A stretch of DNA of 64,000 bases from Actinophytocola sp035634895 (GTDB lineage Bacteria > Actinomycetota > Actinomycetes > Mycobacteriales > Pseudonocardiaceae): contig NZ_DASQCC010000189.1 in NCBI RefSeq assembly GCF_035634895.1, positions 1-64,000 of the forward strand. Direction: 5' to 3'. Positions 25,144-33,206 of the stretch are shown here, in pieces. The notes beneath the pieces were generated by a model, which was given only the letters and a program-made list of their open reading frames with translations, was not told the DNA's origin and did not search any database. Each line of letters opens with the position of its first letter. Position 1 is the first letter of the stretch. The position numbers were made by a program, and so were the translations under genes.

Positions 25144-25760
25144 AGCCCGTCCTTCGCGGTCCAACCGCCTGCTTGACAACCGCCAACCAGCAGGTTAAGG
25201 AGAATGACGTAGATCGTTGCTGGCCTAACATAAGGCACCGACCCTTCCGACTCGACTCCGGACGAAGCTCGTGATCCTTTGGTAGCCAGCGCATCCAGGT
25301 GAGCGTTTGGCGCCGCCCATCAGGGCCCTTCGTCACTGGCTGCGACCATCATCCAGCCAAGTCGGATACCCGCCAAGGGCGTCGGCCTCATCGGCAACAA
25401 ACCAGCCAGCGGGCCGGCCCCGCTCGTCGTCTCAGATGATCATGAGCGACGGACGCCGCGCGATCGTCCCGCCGATCTTTGAGCACCTGCCTACCCACTG
25501 GGCGAGCGCTACATGTTTCCCGTTTCCGCGAGCAAGAGGAAACGGGAAACACCTAGCTCAGACCGGGGAATCCAGGCATCCTTGTCGGCGATGGCCACCG
25601 ACGCCATCACTCCCGAAGCACCGCCCAACTCCGGACGAAGCATCGGGATCCAGGTCCCCTTGTTGGCGCAAGGGGACCGCCTTTATGCCAGAACACTGAC
25701 TTGACACTGACACACTGGCGCGACATGTTCCATGCGGGCCGCGGATAGTCCATCTGCCAG
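25144..25760. other. Gene-poor stretch with two hairpins
   Basis: About 600 bp with no convincing gene. It contains the GTTTCCC palindrome at 25515-25550 and, at 25653-25678, a perfect 10-bp hairpin (GGTCCCCTTG, 6-nt loop, CAAGGGGACC) that resembles a terminator. Open frames here are short and of poor composition. Confidence 0.5.
25515..25550. repeat. GTTTCCCGTTTCC inverted repeat
   Basis: 13-bp perfect inverted repeat with a 10-nt loop. The same 13-mer occurs once at 53010-53022 and once at 59942-59954, both about 100 bp upstream of tiny exported-peptide genes. Confidence 0.65.
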
Positions 25761-26123
25761 GTGAGAACGGTCACCCATGGGCTCGCGGTAGCGGCCGGTC
25801 GGGTCTCGAACTGTGGGGGTCTCGGCGCCGTGAACCGGCTGGCCCACAGCGAGCTGGACATCTCGATCAGCGCGCCGGCCCTGCTCCCGCTGGCCGATCG
25901 CATGCTGGTTGCCGTAGCTTTCGGCGTGGATCAGGAGGCCGGTGTGCTGCCGTGGGATCCGGCCACTCGGCAACCAGTAGCCGGACTGTTCAACCGACAC
26001 GGATCCGTCTTCGGCGACCTTATCCGTATCGGCCTAGCGAACCACGCGGTCATCACCCTGCCGTACTCGGACTGCGCTGTTCGGATCGCCAGCGCACCGG
26101 TACCGACGGTACGGTTCCTGTAG
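25761..26123 (+). CDS. Hypothetical protein (weak)
   Basis: 120 aa from a GTG. Codon third positions are G/C-rich through most of its length and the translation looks protein-like (SAPALLPLADRMLVAVAFGV, SVFGDLIRIGLANHAVITL), but there is no clear ribosome-binding site and antisense frames are also open. No family recognised. Confidence 0.35.
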   Translation: MRTVTHGLAVAAGRVSNCGGLGAVNRLAHSELDISISAPALLPLADRMLVAVAFGVDQEAGVLPWDPATRQPVAGLFNRHGSVFGDLIRIGLANHAVITLPYSDCAVRIASAPVPTVRFL

Positions 26124-26227
26124 CCGCGACTGGGTAGTCTCTGACTCGAGCGTTGCTCGATCATCGATCTTCAAGTTCAGGATCGGCTATCGACAGCCGG
26201 AATGACCTGACAACCGCACAGAGGTCG

Positions 26228-26642
26228 TTAAGTTCCAACTAGCTTGAGACCTTCATGGTCAGCGAAATCTTTGAAGTCCTTGACATTCAGGGTGGCCAAG
26301 GGCAGGTCGTAGTACAGGCAGCACGCGCCTACCCACATGTCATTCTGCGGGCGGGGTCGGCCACGCCGACGAGCGTGCGCGGCAATGGCACCCCAGGTGC
26401 GAGCGATGTCCTGGATCTCGTCGTTGTACGGCAGGACCAGAACGTTGCTCAGCCAGGCGTCCAGGCGGCGACGGTAGGCAAGGCCCCACTGGCGATTGAC
26501 GGACCACTTGGTCAGCTCCGCCAGCGTGACGAACGTGATGCACAGCTGGTTGTGAAGGATGGCCTCAACGATGGCGGGTGGTAGGGTCGCGGCGCTTGAA
26601 CGCGTTGGACGTGACGTCGGTGTCCAGGACGACGAAGCTCAC
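26228..26642 (-). pseudogene. VapC-type PIN-domain toxin, frameshifted
   Basis: From GTG 26642 the reading is SFVVLDTDVTSNAFKRR, the PIN first strand with its catalytic Asp, and then terminates nine codons on. One frame over, the rest is intact: PPAIVEAILHNQLCITFVTL, AELTKWSVNRQWG, RPRPQNDMWVGACCLYYDLP (the conserved NDxWxAA-like motif) and NVKDFKDF. A single extra C in GACCCTA near 26590 explains the break. The RNase toxin should be inactive unless frameshifting occurs. Confidence 0.85.
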
Positions 26643-26645
26643 GGG

Positions 26646-26846
26646 CTACCCGAGGTCGGCGCGGCGAGCGGCGTAGGTGTCGCGGAGGAACTCGTCCAGC
26701 TCCTCGTCGGTGTCGAACACGTCGCATGCGAGGTCATCCATCGACTGGATCGGCCGTATGCCCTTGCGGCGCGCCAGCTCGTCGAGAGACACCCGGCCGG
26801 ACGGACGGGCAGGCATGTGGTCCGCGTGGTCGCTGCTCGTGGTCAT
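26646..26846 (-). CDS. VapB-like antitoxin
   Basis: 66 aa from ATG 26846 behind GGAGGTG. Short, acidic, with SLDELARRKGIRPIQSMDDL and a C-terminal toxin-neutralising helix region DEELDEFLRDTYAARR. It precedes the toxin gene by 3 bp on the same strand, the usual order. The antitoxin is intact while the toxin is broken, the expected survivor pattern. Confidence 0.75.
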   Translation of the reverse strand: MTTSSDHADHMPARPSGRVSLDELARRKGIRPIQSMDDLACDVFDTDEELDEFLRDTYAARRADLG

Positions 26847-26932
26847 CAACACCTCCTCGTCCCCAGTGTCGCACGGCGGCGGGTAGGCGTCATCCTGCCT
26901 GGTCGGACGGCTCCTGCGGGCCGCTGGCCGTA

Positions 26933-26953
26933 GTCTCAGTTCTAGTCTCATTC
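26933..26953 (+). repeat. Candidate integrase arm site, right end of islet 2
   Basis: GTCTCAGTTCTAGTCTCATT, close to the block at 18466-18486 in the same orientation, 92 bp before the right repeat. Confidence 0.5.
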
Positions 26954-27044
26954 ACCCGCGTTCAAGGTCGTACGGGTGATCACCAGTAGGCGACTGACCA
27001 GCCAAAACACCTCTGACGACACGCGCTGAACGGCCGGTCACAGA

Positions 27045-27103
27045 CCTCGAAAGCGCGTGAAGGTTCACGCCTTCCGTGGGTTCAAATCCCACCGCTACCG
27101 CTC
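27045..27103 (+). repeat. attR-like copy (3' part of tRNA-Ser CGA)
   Basis: Direct repeat of 18351-18409. The 5' half of a tRNA is absent, so it is not a functional tRNA gene. It marks the right border of islet 2. Confidence 0.9.
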
Positions 27104-27158
27104 GGCGATGGGCGACGTGTGTCCGCGGAGAGCGCGGACCATGTCGCCTCGCCACTTC

Positions 27159-27204
27159 TTTGGGGGTGCAACCCCCAAACCCCGCCCGACGGGGCTTCGC
27201 CCCC
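27159..27204. terminator. Two hairpins beyond islet 2
   Basis: TTTGGGGGT-GCA-ACCCCCAAA (27159-27179) and CGGGGC-TTC-GCCCC (27190-27204), similar in style to the pair after ffs. Probably the original terminator region downstream of the tRNA locus. Confidence 0.5.
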
Positions 27205-27218
27205 CGGACCCCCCTCCT

Positions 27219-27480
27219 GTGGCCGGGTTCCTTGCTACGGCCAGGTTCGTCCGGTGGTCAGTTCGTTCCGTCGCCAGGTTCCTTTCTGTGATCGGGTTTC
27301 TTCCTGCGGTCGGACTCCATCCTGTCGTCGGGTTCCTTCCTGTGGCCGGGTTCCTTCCTGTCGTCGGGGTCCTTCCTGTCGTCGGGGTCCTTCCTGCGGC
27401 CGGGGTCCTTTCCGTGATCAGGGTCCTTCCTGTCGTTGGGCTACTTCCCGTCGCTGGGTTCCTTCGTGCGGTTGGGTTCG
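27219..27480. repeat. Degenerate 18-bp tandem repeats
   Basis: About 14 consecutive 18-bp units of the form CGGGTTCCTTCCTGTSGT. The best-conserved ones are near 27318-27420. The unit is a multiple of 3, so all frames stay open on both strands (hexapeptides such as PVVGVL or TPTTGR), but no start signal or composition supports a gene. Confidence 0.75.
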
Positions 27481-27519
27481 GCGTCTCTGTGGGGGCATTT
27501 CGTGTGGTTGGCTTGTTGT

Positions 27520-27700
27520 GTGGGGCATCTTCGTGGGGGTTGGCTTGTTGGGGGGTGGGGGATCTTGTTTTGTTGATGTTGGTTTCGGCTGGATGGTGGG
27601 GGGTTTGGTTCCTTTCGGGGTGCTTCTTGTGGTGGGGTTGTTGGGGGTGGGGTTGGGCTTGATCGTTGTTGGGGTGGGGTTGGGAAATTTTTGGAATGTA
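27520..27700 (+). other. GT-rich, G-run tract
   Basis: Strong strand asymmetry: the + strand is almost only G and T with many runs of 3-6 G (GGGGGGTGGGGG, GGTGGGGTTGTTGGGGGTGGGG). It could form G-quadruplexes. Open frames here are by-products of the composition. Confidence 0.6.
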
Positions 27701-27816
27701 CCTGAATGGACCTTGTTTGGGCTTGTTGGGGAGCATTTATTCTGTTAGTGGCCGCCTGCCGTGCCGGCGAAACCGGCAGGCGGTCGCATGTCGTCTGATT
27801 GGAGGAATGGGGATTC

Positions 27817-28695
27817 ATGTTCAGGAACTTCATCGCCTGGCTGGACTCCTACATCTCGGGGAAAGAACCGGCGGTGGTGTTGCGGGTGGCTGTCGTTCTG
27901 ATGGCAGTTGTCGGGGTTGTTGGGGTTCTGTTCGATGATCCGGGCATTCAGGTGTCGGCAATTGTCGGGGTGGCCGTGCTCGGGGTTTCCGGGTTGAGCA
28001 TCCTGCTTGCCGATCGGTATCGGTTGCAGGTTGGGCATGACACCCATCGGCAGTTGCTGGCTCGCTACTGCGACTTCGTCATCGACAACAAGATGGTGCC
28101 GCTCGTCTCCATCGAGACGTGGCATCAGAAGGTGTACGTGCAGGCCAATGGGGACGTGCGCGAGGTCGCCATGATCAAGGCCGTCGCGTTGCGGGACGAG
28201 GTGCACTTTCTGCGGTTCCACCTTGGCAGCGACTGGGACCAGCCCGAGGAACACCGGCGCAACGTCACCATTCGCGCTCGGGGGGTGGGGGTCGACGGGA
28301 TCATCGGTCCACAGTGGAATGTCACCAACACCTGGTTGTCGGATGCCAAGCTGAAGTCGATCGTGCACTTCCGGTCACCGGTTCGTCGCGGTGAGGAAGT
28401 GCGGCTGGAAATGGTGCGGATCTGGCCTGCCAAATGCCAGCCGATGATGCGGCATGGCGTTCCGGAGGACTTCTTCGTGCGTACTACCGAGCTTCTTCGG
28501 ATTCGCCAGTTCGAGTACCAGGTCATCCTGCCCCTTGGCTTCGATGTCGCCCATAAGCCCATTGGATTCACCGAACCGGACGAACACACCAGCATCGACC
28601 TCTACACCGACACCGAGGGCCGCCGGGTCGTCGTCTGCCGGGCCTCGCGGCTGCCGACGCGTCATTCGGTGGGAATGCGGCTGGAATTGGTGTAG
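27817..28695 (+). CDS. Two-TM membrane protein of unknown function
   Basis: 292 aa from ATG 27817 with GGAGGA at good spacing. Two adjacent hydrophobic segments near residues 25-65 (VLRVAVVLMAVVGVVGVLF and SAIVGVAVLGVSGLSILLA) are followed by a large soluble domain: VSIETWHQKVYVQANGDVRE, IRARGVGVDG, SPVRRGEEVRLEMVRIWP. The soluble part is beta-rich. I do not recognise it. It is a single gene whose right flank (28696-28897) is A/T-richer and empty. Confidence 0.75.
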   Translation: MFRNFIAWLDSYISGKEPAVVLRVAVVLMAVVGVVGVLFDDPGIQVSAIVGVAVLGVSGLSILLADRYRLQVGHDTHRQLLARYCDFVIDNKMVPLVSIETWHQKVYVQANGDVREVAMIKAVALRDEVHFLRFHLGSDWDQPEEHRRNVTIRARGVGVDGIIGPQWNVTNTWLSDAKLKSIVHFRSPVRRGEEVRLEMVRIWPAKCQPMMRHGVPEDFFVRTTELLRIRQFEYQVILPLGFDVAHKPIGFTEPDEHTSIDLYTDTEGRRVVVCRASRLPTRHSVGMRLELV

Positions 28696-28897
28696 TCCGC
28701 CCGAGACGAACTACACCGACCAAGCGCGACTCAGTCGTCGCCCTCGCTGCCACCCATTCCACTTCTCCTATATCGGGCCGCATTCATTGCGGCGACTGCC
28801 GGAGAAGTTATTTGAGAAAGATCAAAAGTCGCAAGCTAGGTCACTCTTTTGGGCATTTGACAGCGCCGAATGGCCGTTGCGGCACGACGACCGACCG

Positions 28898-29866
28898 TCA
28901 CGCGGGTAGCGCACCGATCGCCGTGTCGCCGTCCAACCTCAGCACCCGACCGCCGGCCGTGCCCAGGTCCCGCAGGGTCTCGAACGCCTCGGGATCGGTC
29001 AGGTCGACCGGGATCTCCTCGCTGTCGGCGCCACGCAGGTCCTCCAGCGCCAGCCTCGCCTCGTGACCAGCGCGGACGGTCGCCGCCAGTCCGCCCGTCG
29101 ACGCCAGCGAGCCCCGCGCCGCGCCCAGTCTGCCCAGTGCCTCGTCCACCGCCGCCAGCAACGGCCCCCGGTTGCCCTCGCACATCGCCAGCACCAGCTC
29201 GGGCCGGGTCCCCATCACCCGGGTGCCGTCGGCGAACGAGCCCGCCGCAAGCGACAGCGCCAGTGAGCCGCCCTCCGCGCCAGTTGCCGCCAGCACCGCG
29301 GCCAGCAGGTGCGGCAGGTGCGAGATCCGTGCCACCGCCGCGTCATGCTCCCGCGCCGTGGTCGGGACCACCTGCGCGCCGCAGTCAAGTGCCAGCTCGA
29401 CCGCCGCGCGCCACGCGTCCGCCGGCGTGTCCTCCTCCGTCGTGACCACCCATGCCGCGCCGTCGAACAGGTCCGCCGCGCCTGCCTCCCACCCGGACAC
29501 GGACCTGCCCGCCATGGGGTGGCCGCCCGCGAACCGGGCGCCGGGCAGCCGGTGCTCGACCGCCGCCAGCACCGGTTCCTTCACGCTCACGACATCGGTG
29601 AGCAGGCACGACGGCGCGTGCTCCGCCACCAGCCGCAGCACCTCGTCGACGGCGGGCAACGGCACGGCCACCACGATCAGCGCGTCCTCGCGTGCGGCCC
29701 GGGCCAGCGCCGCGGCCACCGTCGGCTCGACGCGTGGGTCGGCCACCTGGACGTCCGCCGCGCCGAACACGTCCCGGCCAGCACGGGCCGCCGCACGCAG
29801 CACCGAACCGCCGATCAGCCCGAGCCCGATCACACACACTGGTCGCTGCACGGGGACATCTTTCAC
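28898..29866 (-). CDS. tyrA: Prephenate dehydrogenase
   Basis: 322-aa NAD(P)-dependent dehydrogenase of tyrosine biosynthesis. Nucleotide-binding motif GLGLIGGSVLRAAA near residue 14, then LTDVVSVKEPVLAAV, the conserved GGHPMAG, and THxxxAR-type helix HDAAVARISHLPHLLA with the catalytic His region. The C-terminal extension is weakly conserved. I start at GTG 29866, which overlaps the stop of the upstream amidohydrolase by 4 bp; an internal GTG at about 29851 is an alternative. Confidence 0.9.
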   Translation of the reverse strand: MKDVPVQRPVCVIGLGLIGGSVLRAAARAGRDVFGAADVQVADPRVEPTVAAALARAAREDALIVVAVPLPAVDEVLRLVAEHAPSCLLTDVVSVKEPVLAAVEHRLPGARFAGGHPMAGRSVSGWEAGAADLFDGAAWVVTTEEDTPADAWRAAVELALDCGAQVVPTTAREHDAAVARISHLPHLLAAVLAATGAEGGSLALSLAAGSFADGTRVMGTRPELVLAMCEGNRGPLLAAVDEALGRLGAARGSLASTGGLAATVRAGHEARLALEDLRGADSEEIPVDLTDPEAFETLRDLGTAGGRVLRLDGDTAIGALPA

Positions 29867-31083
29867 CGCAGCGCGTCCAACGCGAACGCGGCGTACAGGG
29901 CTACGCCATGTGCGAACGCGGACTCGTCGAAGTGCACGCGATTCGAGTGGTTCGGCGCCGCCTCCTCCGGGGTGACGCCGGGCGGGCACGCGCCAAGGAA
30001 CGCCATTGCGCCCGGCACCTGCTGCAGCACGTACGAGAAGTCCTCGGCCGCCATCAGCGGCTCGGGCATCAGCGCGCTGTTCTTCTGCCCCAGCACCGCG
30101 CTCGCCAGGTCGAGCACCCGCGGCGCGACCGACGCGTCGTTGTTCGTGGGCGGGTAGCCGGTGTCGATCCGGAACGCGCTCGTGCACCCGTATGCCGCCG
30201 CGACGTGCTCGCACACCTTCGGGATCTCCGACTGGACGAGCGCGCGGCTGCGGTCGGACAGCGTCCGCACAGTCCCCTGCAGCTCCGCGGTCTCCGGGAT
30301 GATGTTGGACGTCGTGCCGGCGGTGATCCGGCCGACCGTCAGCACCGCGGGGTCGAACACGCTGAACCGCCGCGTGATCATCGTCTGCAGCGCGCCGACG
30401 ATCGCCGCCGCGGCCGGCACCGGGTCGACCGCGCGGTCGGGCATCGCGCCGTGGCCGCCCTTTCCGGTGATGGTCACGGTCCACGCGTCGGCGCTCGCCA
30501 TCATCGGGCCCGGGCGGCACATCACGACGCCGGACTGCGCGGTCGACGTGATGTGCAGGGCGAACGCCTGCTCCGCCGGCCGGCCGGCGGCCCCGAGGAC
30601 GCCCTCGTCCAGCATGTACCGCGCGCCGTGGTCGCCCTCCTCCCCGGGTTGGAACATGAAGATGACCCTGCCGGTGAGCGCCGCCTTCCGGGTCTGGAGC
30701 AGACGGGCCGCGGAGACGAGCATTGCCGTGTGGGTGTCGTGGCCGCAGGCGTGCATCCGGCCGTCCTCCTCCGAGGAGAACGCGAGGCCGGAGTCCTCCT
30801 TCAGTGGCAACGCGTCCATGTCGCCGCGCAGCAGGACTGTCGGGCCCGGCTGGTCGCCGTTGAGCACCGCGATCACCGACGTGCACGACTCACCGATACT
30901 GACGTGCAGGCCGAGGCCGTCGAGAGCGTGCCGCACCGCCGCCTGCGTCTTCGGGAGGTCGAGGCCCAGTTCGGGGTGCTTGTGCAGCTGCCGGCGCAGC
31001 GACACCGTTCGTGGCTGGAGCGCGCGAGCGGCGTCGAGCAGGCCGGTGAACCGGGGGTCGTCGACCAGCGATGCGGTTGTCAT
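29863..31083 (-). CDS. M20-family amidohydrolase (N-acyl-amino-acid hydrolase type)
   Basis: 406 aa, cytoplasmic. Metal-binding residues are in RMHACGHDTHTAMLV and FMFQPGEEG, preceded by LLRGDMDALPL; HxxPELG near the N-terminus (HKHPELGLDLP) is typical of the hippurate/IAA-amino acid hydrolase branch. The dimerisation insert lies around residues 180-290. Start ATG 31083 gives the normal length; the ORF runs on to 31203 without support. Coupled to tyrA by a GTGA overlap, which hints at amino-acid metabolism, but the substrate is unknown. Confidence 0.88.
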   Translation of the reverse strand: MTTASLVDDPRFTGLLDAARALQPRTVSLRRQLHKHPELGLDLPKTQAAVRHALDGLGLHVSIGESCTSVIAVLNGDQPGPTVLLRGDMDALPLKEDSGLAFSSEEDGRMHACGHDTHTAMLVSAARLLQTRKAALTGRVIFMFQPGEEGDHGARYMLDEGVLGAAGRPAEQAFALHITSTAQSGVVMCRPGPMMASADAWTVTITGKGGHGAMPDRAVDPVPAAAAIVGALQTMITRRFSVFDPAVLTVGRITAGTTSNIIPETAELQGTVRTLSDRSRALVQSEIPKVCEHVAAAYGCTSAFRIDTGYPPTNNDASVAPRVLDLASAVLGQKNSALMPEPLMAAEDFSYVLQQVPGAMAFLGACPPGVTPEEAAPNHSNRVHFDESAFAHGVALYAAFALDALR

Positions 31084-31203
31084 CCGTCGATGATCGCACC
31101 TATCCGACCCTGCGTGAGGGTTTATCACGGGGGGTAGCGCCGGTACGCAACACTCCGGCACCTGCTTCTTCCTGCGGGGGAAGGAGAGGAATACCGTGTC
31201 CAC

Positions 31204-31701
31204 ATGTCAGAGCAGGACCCGGTAGGGGGCTTCGCGGTCGCGGTCGTGCGCGAAGAAGGCAAGTGGCGGTGCACCGCCATGGCGGGCGACGCTCTGCGCG
31301 AGCTGGACGCGGCGATCACCGAGCTGCGCAAGATCAGGTCCACCGGCGCCGTCTTCGGGCTCCTGGACGTCGACGACCAGTTCTTTCTCGTGCTGCGGCC
31401 GGGACCGGGTGGCGTGCAGCTGTTCGTGTCCGACGCGGCCGCGGCACTGGACTACGACGTCGCCGCGGACGCGCTCGACCTGCTGCGCGTGGACCCGCCC
31501 TCCGAGGACGACGACGAGGTGTGGCCGGAGGGCACGCTGGACATCCTCGCCGACCTCGGGCTGCCGGCACCGGAGATGCAGGTGATCGCGGGCGAGGTGG
31601 ACCTGTACCCGGACGAGCAGTTGCAGATCATCGCCCGGCGGTGCGGGTTCGCGGACGAGTTCGCGCGGCTGCTGGACAGTCTGGACAGCATTGCGCAGTG
31701 A
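31204..31701 (+). CDS. tRNA adenosine deaminase-associated protein
   Basis: 165 aa, soluble, acidic. It matches the actinobacterial family always found before tadA: GGFAVAVVREEGKWRCTAM at the N-terminus and SDAAAALDYDVAADALDLL in the middle. Biochemical role unknown; proximity suggests it assists wobble-inosine formation. It is divergent from the amidohydrolase across 120 bp and overlaps the tadA start. Confidence 0.85.
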   Translation: MSEQDPVGGFAVAVVREEGKWRCTAMAGDALRELDAAITELRKIRSTGAVFGLLDVDDQFFLVLRPGPGGVQLFVSDAAAALDYDVAADALDLLRVDPPSEDDDEVWPEGTLDILADLGLPAPEMQVIAGEVDLYPDEQLQIIARRCGFADEFARLLDSLDSIAQ

Positions 31702-32146
31702 CGCCGAGCTGATGCGGTCGGCTCTTGCCGTGGCCGCCGAGGCCGGTTCCGACGTGCCGGTCGGTGCGCTCGTGGTGGCGCCGTCCGGTGAGGTGTTGGC
31801 GTCGGCCTGCAACGCGCGGGAGGCGTCGGGGGATCCGACGGCGCACGCTGAGGTGCTGGCGTTGCGGGCCGCCGCCGCGCGGTTCGGGGACGGGTGGCGG
31901 CTGGGCGGATGCACGCTGGTCGTGACGGTCGAGCCGTGCACGATGTGTGCGGGGGCGTTGGTGTTGGCGCGCGTGGCGCGCGTGGTGTTCGGGGCGTGGG
32001 AACCGCGGACGGGTGCGGTCGGGTCGTTGTGGGACGTGGTGCGGGACAGGCGGTTGACGCACCGGCCCGAGGTGGTCGGGGGCGTGCTGGAGGCCGAGTG
32101 CGCGGCGCTGTTGAACGCGTTCTTCGCGACGCACCGACCGGATTAG
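31691..32146 (+). CDS. tadA: tRNA-specific adenosine deaminase
   Basis: Zinc deaminase converting A34 to inosine in tRNA-Arg(ACG). Motifs: PTAHAEVLALRAA (zinc His and catalytic Glu) and EPCTMCAGALVLAR (two zinc cysteines). The translation opens at TTG 31691, overlapping the partner gene by 11 bp; ATG 31712 (MRSALAVAAEAG) would give a shorter, also plausible protein. Total length near 150 aa is normal. Confidence 0.92.
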   Translation: MRSDAELMRSALAVAAEAGSDVPVGALVVAPSGEVLASACNAREASGDPTAHAEVLALRAAAARFGDGWRLGGCTLVVTVEPCTMCAGALVLARVARVVFGAWEPRTGAVGSLWDVVRDRRLTHRPEVVGGVLEAECAALLNAFFATHRPD

Positions 32147-32231
32147 CACTTCGCACGTCCCAAGCGCCGCCGCTCGCGATGCCCTGACCTGCGGAAACGA
32201 AATTTCGCCGAAATCGCCCCGAAGTGGAGAC

Positions 32232-32329
32232 TAGGCAGCCCCCACCCGATCCCGGGGGCACCCCGCTTGCCAGTCTACCGGGAGGGGGTGACGGGGCGGG
32301 GGTTGTGGATCTTGACTGTGGATAACCGG
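32232..32329. repeat. Convergent-junction repeat, copy B
   Basis: Matches 8779-8882: TAGGCAGCCCCCACCCGA, GCCCCC...GGGGGC hairpin, TCTACCGG, then GTTGTGGAT and GTGGATAACC. It lies between the 3' ends of tadA (+) and the PspC gene (-), the same context as copy A. Confidence 0.7.
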
Positions 32330-32357
32330 GGCGGTTGTGGACAGATTTTGGTGACTA

Positions 32358-32543
32358 TCAGTAGGCGCTCTTGGGCATCAGCCACCACAGGATGAGGTAG
32401 GCGACGAACTGGGGGCCCGGTAGCAGGCAGGAGAGGACGAACACCAGTCGTACCCGGCTGGTGCGCCAGCCGTAGCGGTCGGCTATGCCGGCGCAGACGC
32501 CGGCGATCATCTTCTTGCTCTGGGGCCTGGTCAACGTGGTCAT
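32358..32543 (-). CDS. PspC-domain membrane protein
   Basis: 61 aa. KMIAGVCAGIADRYGWRTSRVRLVFVL is the signature of the PspC domain, and the C-terminal half is one membrane segment (LSCLLPGPQFVAYLILWWLM). PspC proteins sense envelope stress; a protein this short consists only of the domain. Start ATG 32543. Confidence 0.88.
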   Translation of the reverse strand: MTTLTRPQSKKMIAGVCAGIADRYGWRTSRVRLVFVLSCLLPGPQFVAYLILWWLMPKSAY

Positions 32544-32615
32544 ACCTTCACCATCCAGGGTCCGTGCACATGCGGCATCGTTGGTAACCCTGGGATTACC
32601 CCTTAGACGCGACCC

Positions 32616-33206
32616 CTAAAGGCGCTCCGCCACGTCCGGGTAGGTCACGGGCAGGCCATCCGTGTCGACGACGATGTTCGCGTCGCGGTGGGCGTCCTTG
32701 TAGTTGATGACGGCGCCCTGGTCGGTGATCTCCACCGTCCGGTAGGTCTGGCGGACGCGTGTGACGGTCAGGTCCGGGGTCGAGATGTAGAGGACCGAGA
32801 GTTCCGCCTCGCCCGGTTTGCGATGTAAGCCCAGGCGGCGGATGGGTAACGCCGTGAACGTCACCGAGCCCGCCACGTCCACGTCGGTGGCGCCGTCGAA
32901 CTCGCTGCGTTCCACGCCATCGCCGCGGTCGATCAGCCAGATGCCGTCCTCCGTGCGGCGGACGGAGACCTGCCGTTCCGTGTCCGCGGCCGTGGTGCGC
33001 AGCAGGCCGCGGCCCACATCACCCGATCGGGCGGCGGAGAAGTCGAAGGAGGCGCTGTACGGCGCCTCCGAGGCGACCACGATCCGCCCGGACGCGCGTA
33101 GCCGGCCATCACGTACGAACAGGCGTACCTGTTCCAGGCTGGTCCTGGCGGTGCCCTGCCAGGTCACGACGATCGGTTTGCGCGAGCCGGGCGGCGTCAT
33201 CGTCAC
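32616..33206 (-). CDS. Putative glycolipid-binding protein
   Basis: 196 aa, no signal. The pattern fits the glycolipid-binding family also seen in mycobacteria: VTWQGTARTSLEQVRLFVRDG at the N-terminus, a beta-rich core and TRVRQTYRTVE late. It starts at GTG 33206, overlapping the stop of the upstream small gene (GTGA). Role in the cell unknown; family name reflects a barrel that holds lipid in relatives. Confidence 0.7.
   Translation of the reverse strand: MTMTPPGSRKPIVVTWQGTARTSLEQVRLFVRDGRLRASGRIVVASEAPYSASFDFSAARSGDVGRGLLRTTAADTERQVSVRRTEDGIWLIDRGDGVERSEFDGATDVDVAGSVTFTALPIRRLGLHRKPGEAELSVLYISTPDLTVTRVRQTYRTVEITDQGAVINYKDAHRDANIVVDTDGLPVTYPDVAERL

Larger units (their letters stand above)
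18351..27103. mobile_element. Islet 2 integrated at tRNA-Ser(CGA), defence-rich, degenerate
   Basis: About 8.7 kb between direct repeats of the tRNA 3' end. Cargo: broken membrane-protein gene, Abi_C-type protein, phosphotransferase, small acidic protein, large XRE regulator, small membrane protein, HTH/mini-ORF/TIR unit, VapB with frameshifted VapC. Several genes are clearly lower in GC than the backbone. I found no integrase. Similar motifs at both inner ends (18466-18486 and 26933-26953) may be arm-type integrase sites. Confidence 0.8.

Noticed and set aside
25683..26000. Integrase gene near the right end of islet 2 (minus strand)
   Set aside because: I looked for RHT and tyrosine boxes in all frames of 25180-26230 and found none; the open frame has poor composition.
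27045..27101. Second tRNA-Ser(CGA)
   Set aside because: Only the 3' part is present; acceptor 5' strand and D arm are absent.
27219..27480. CRISPR array or repeat-protein gene
   Set aside because: Units are 18 bp, contiguous, degenerate and without spacers; both strands stay open only because the unit is a multiple of three.
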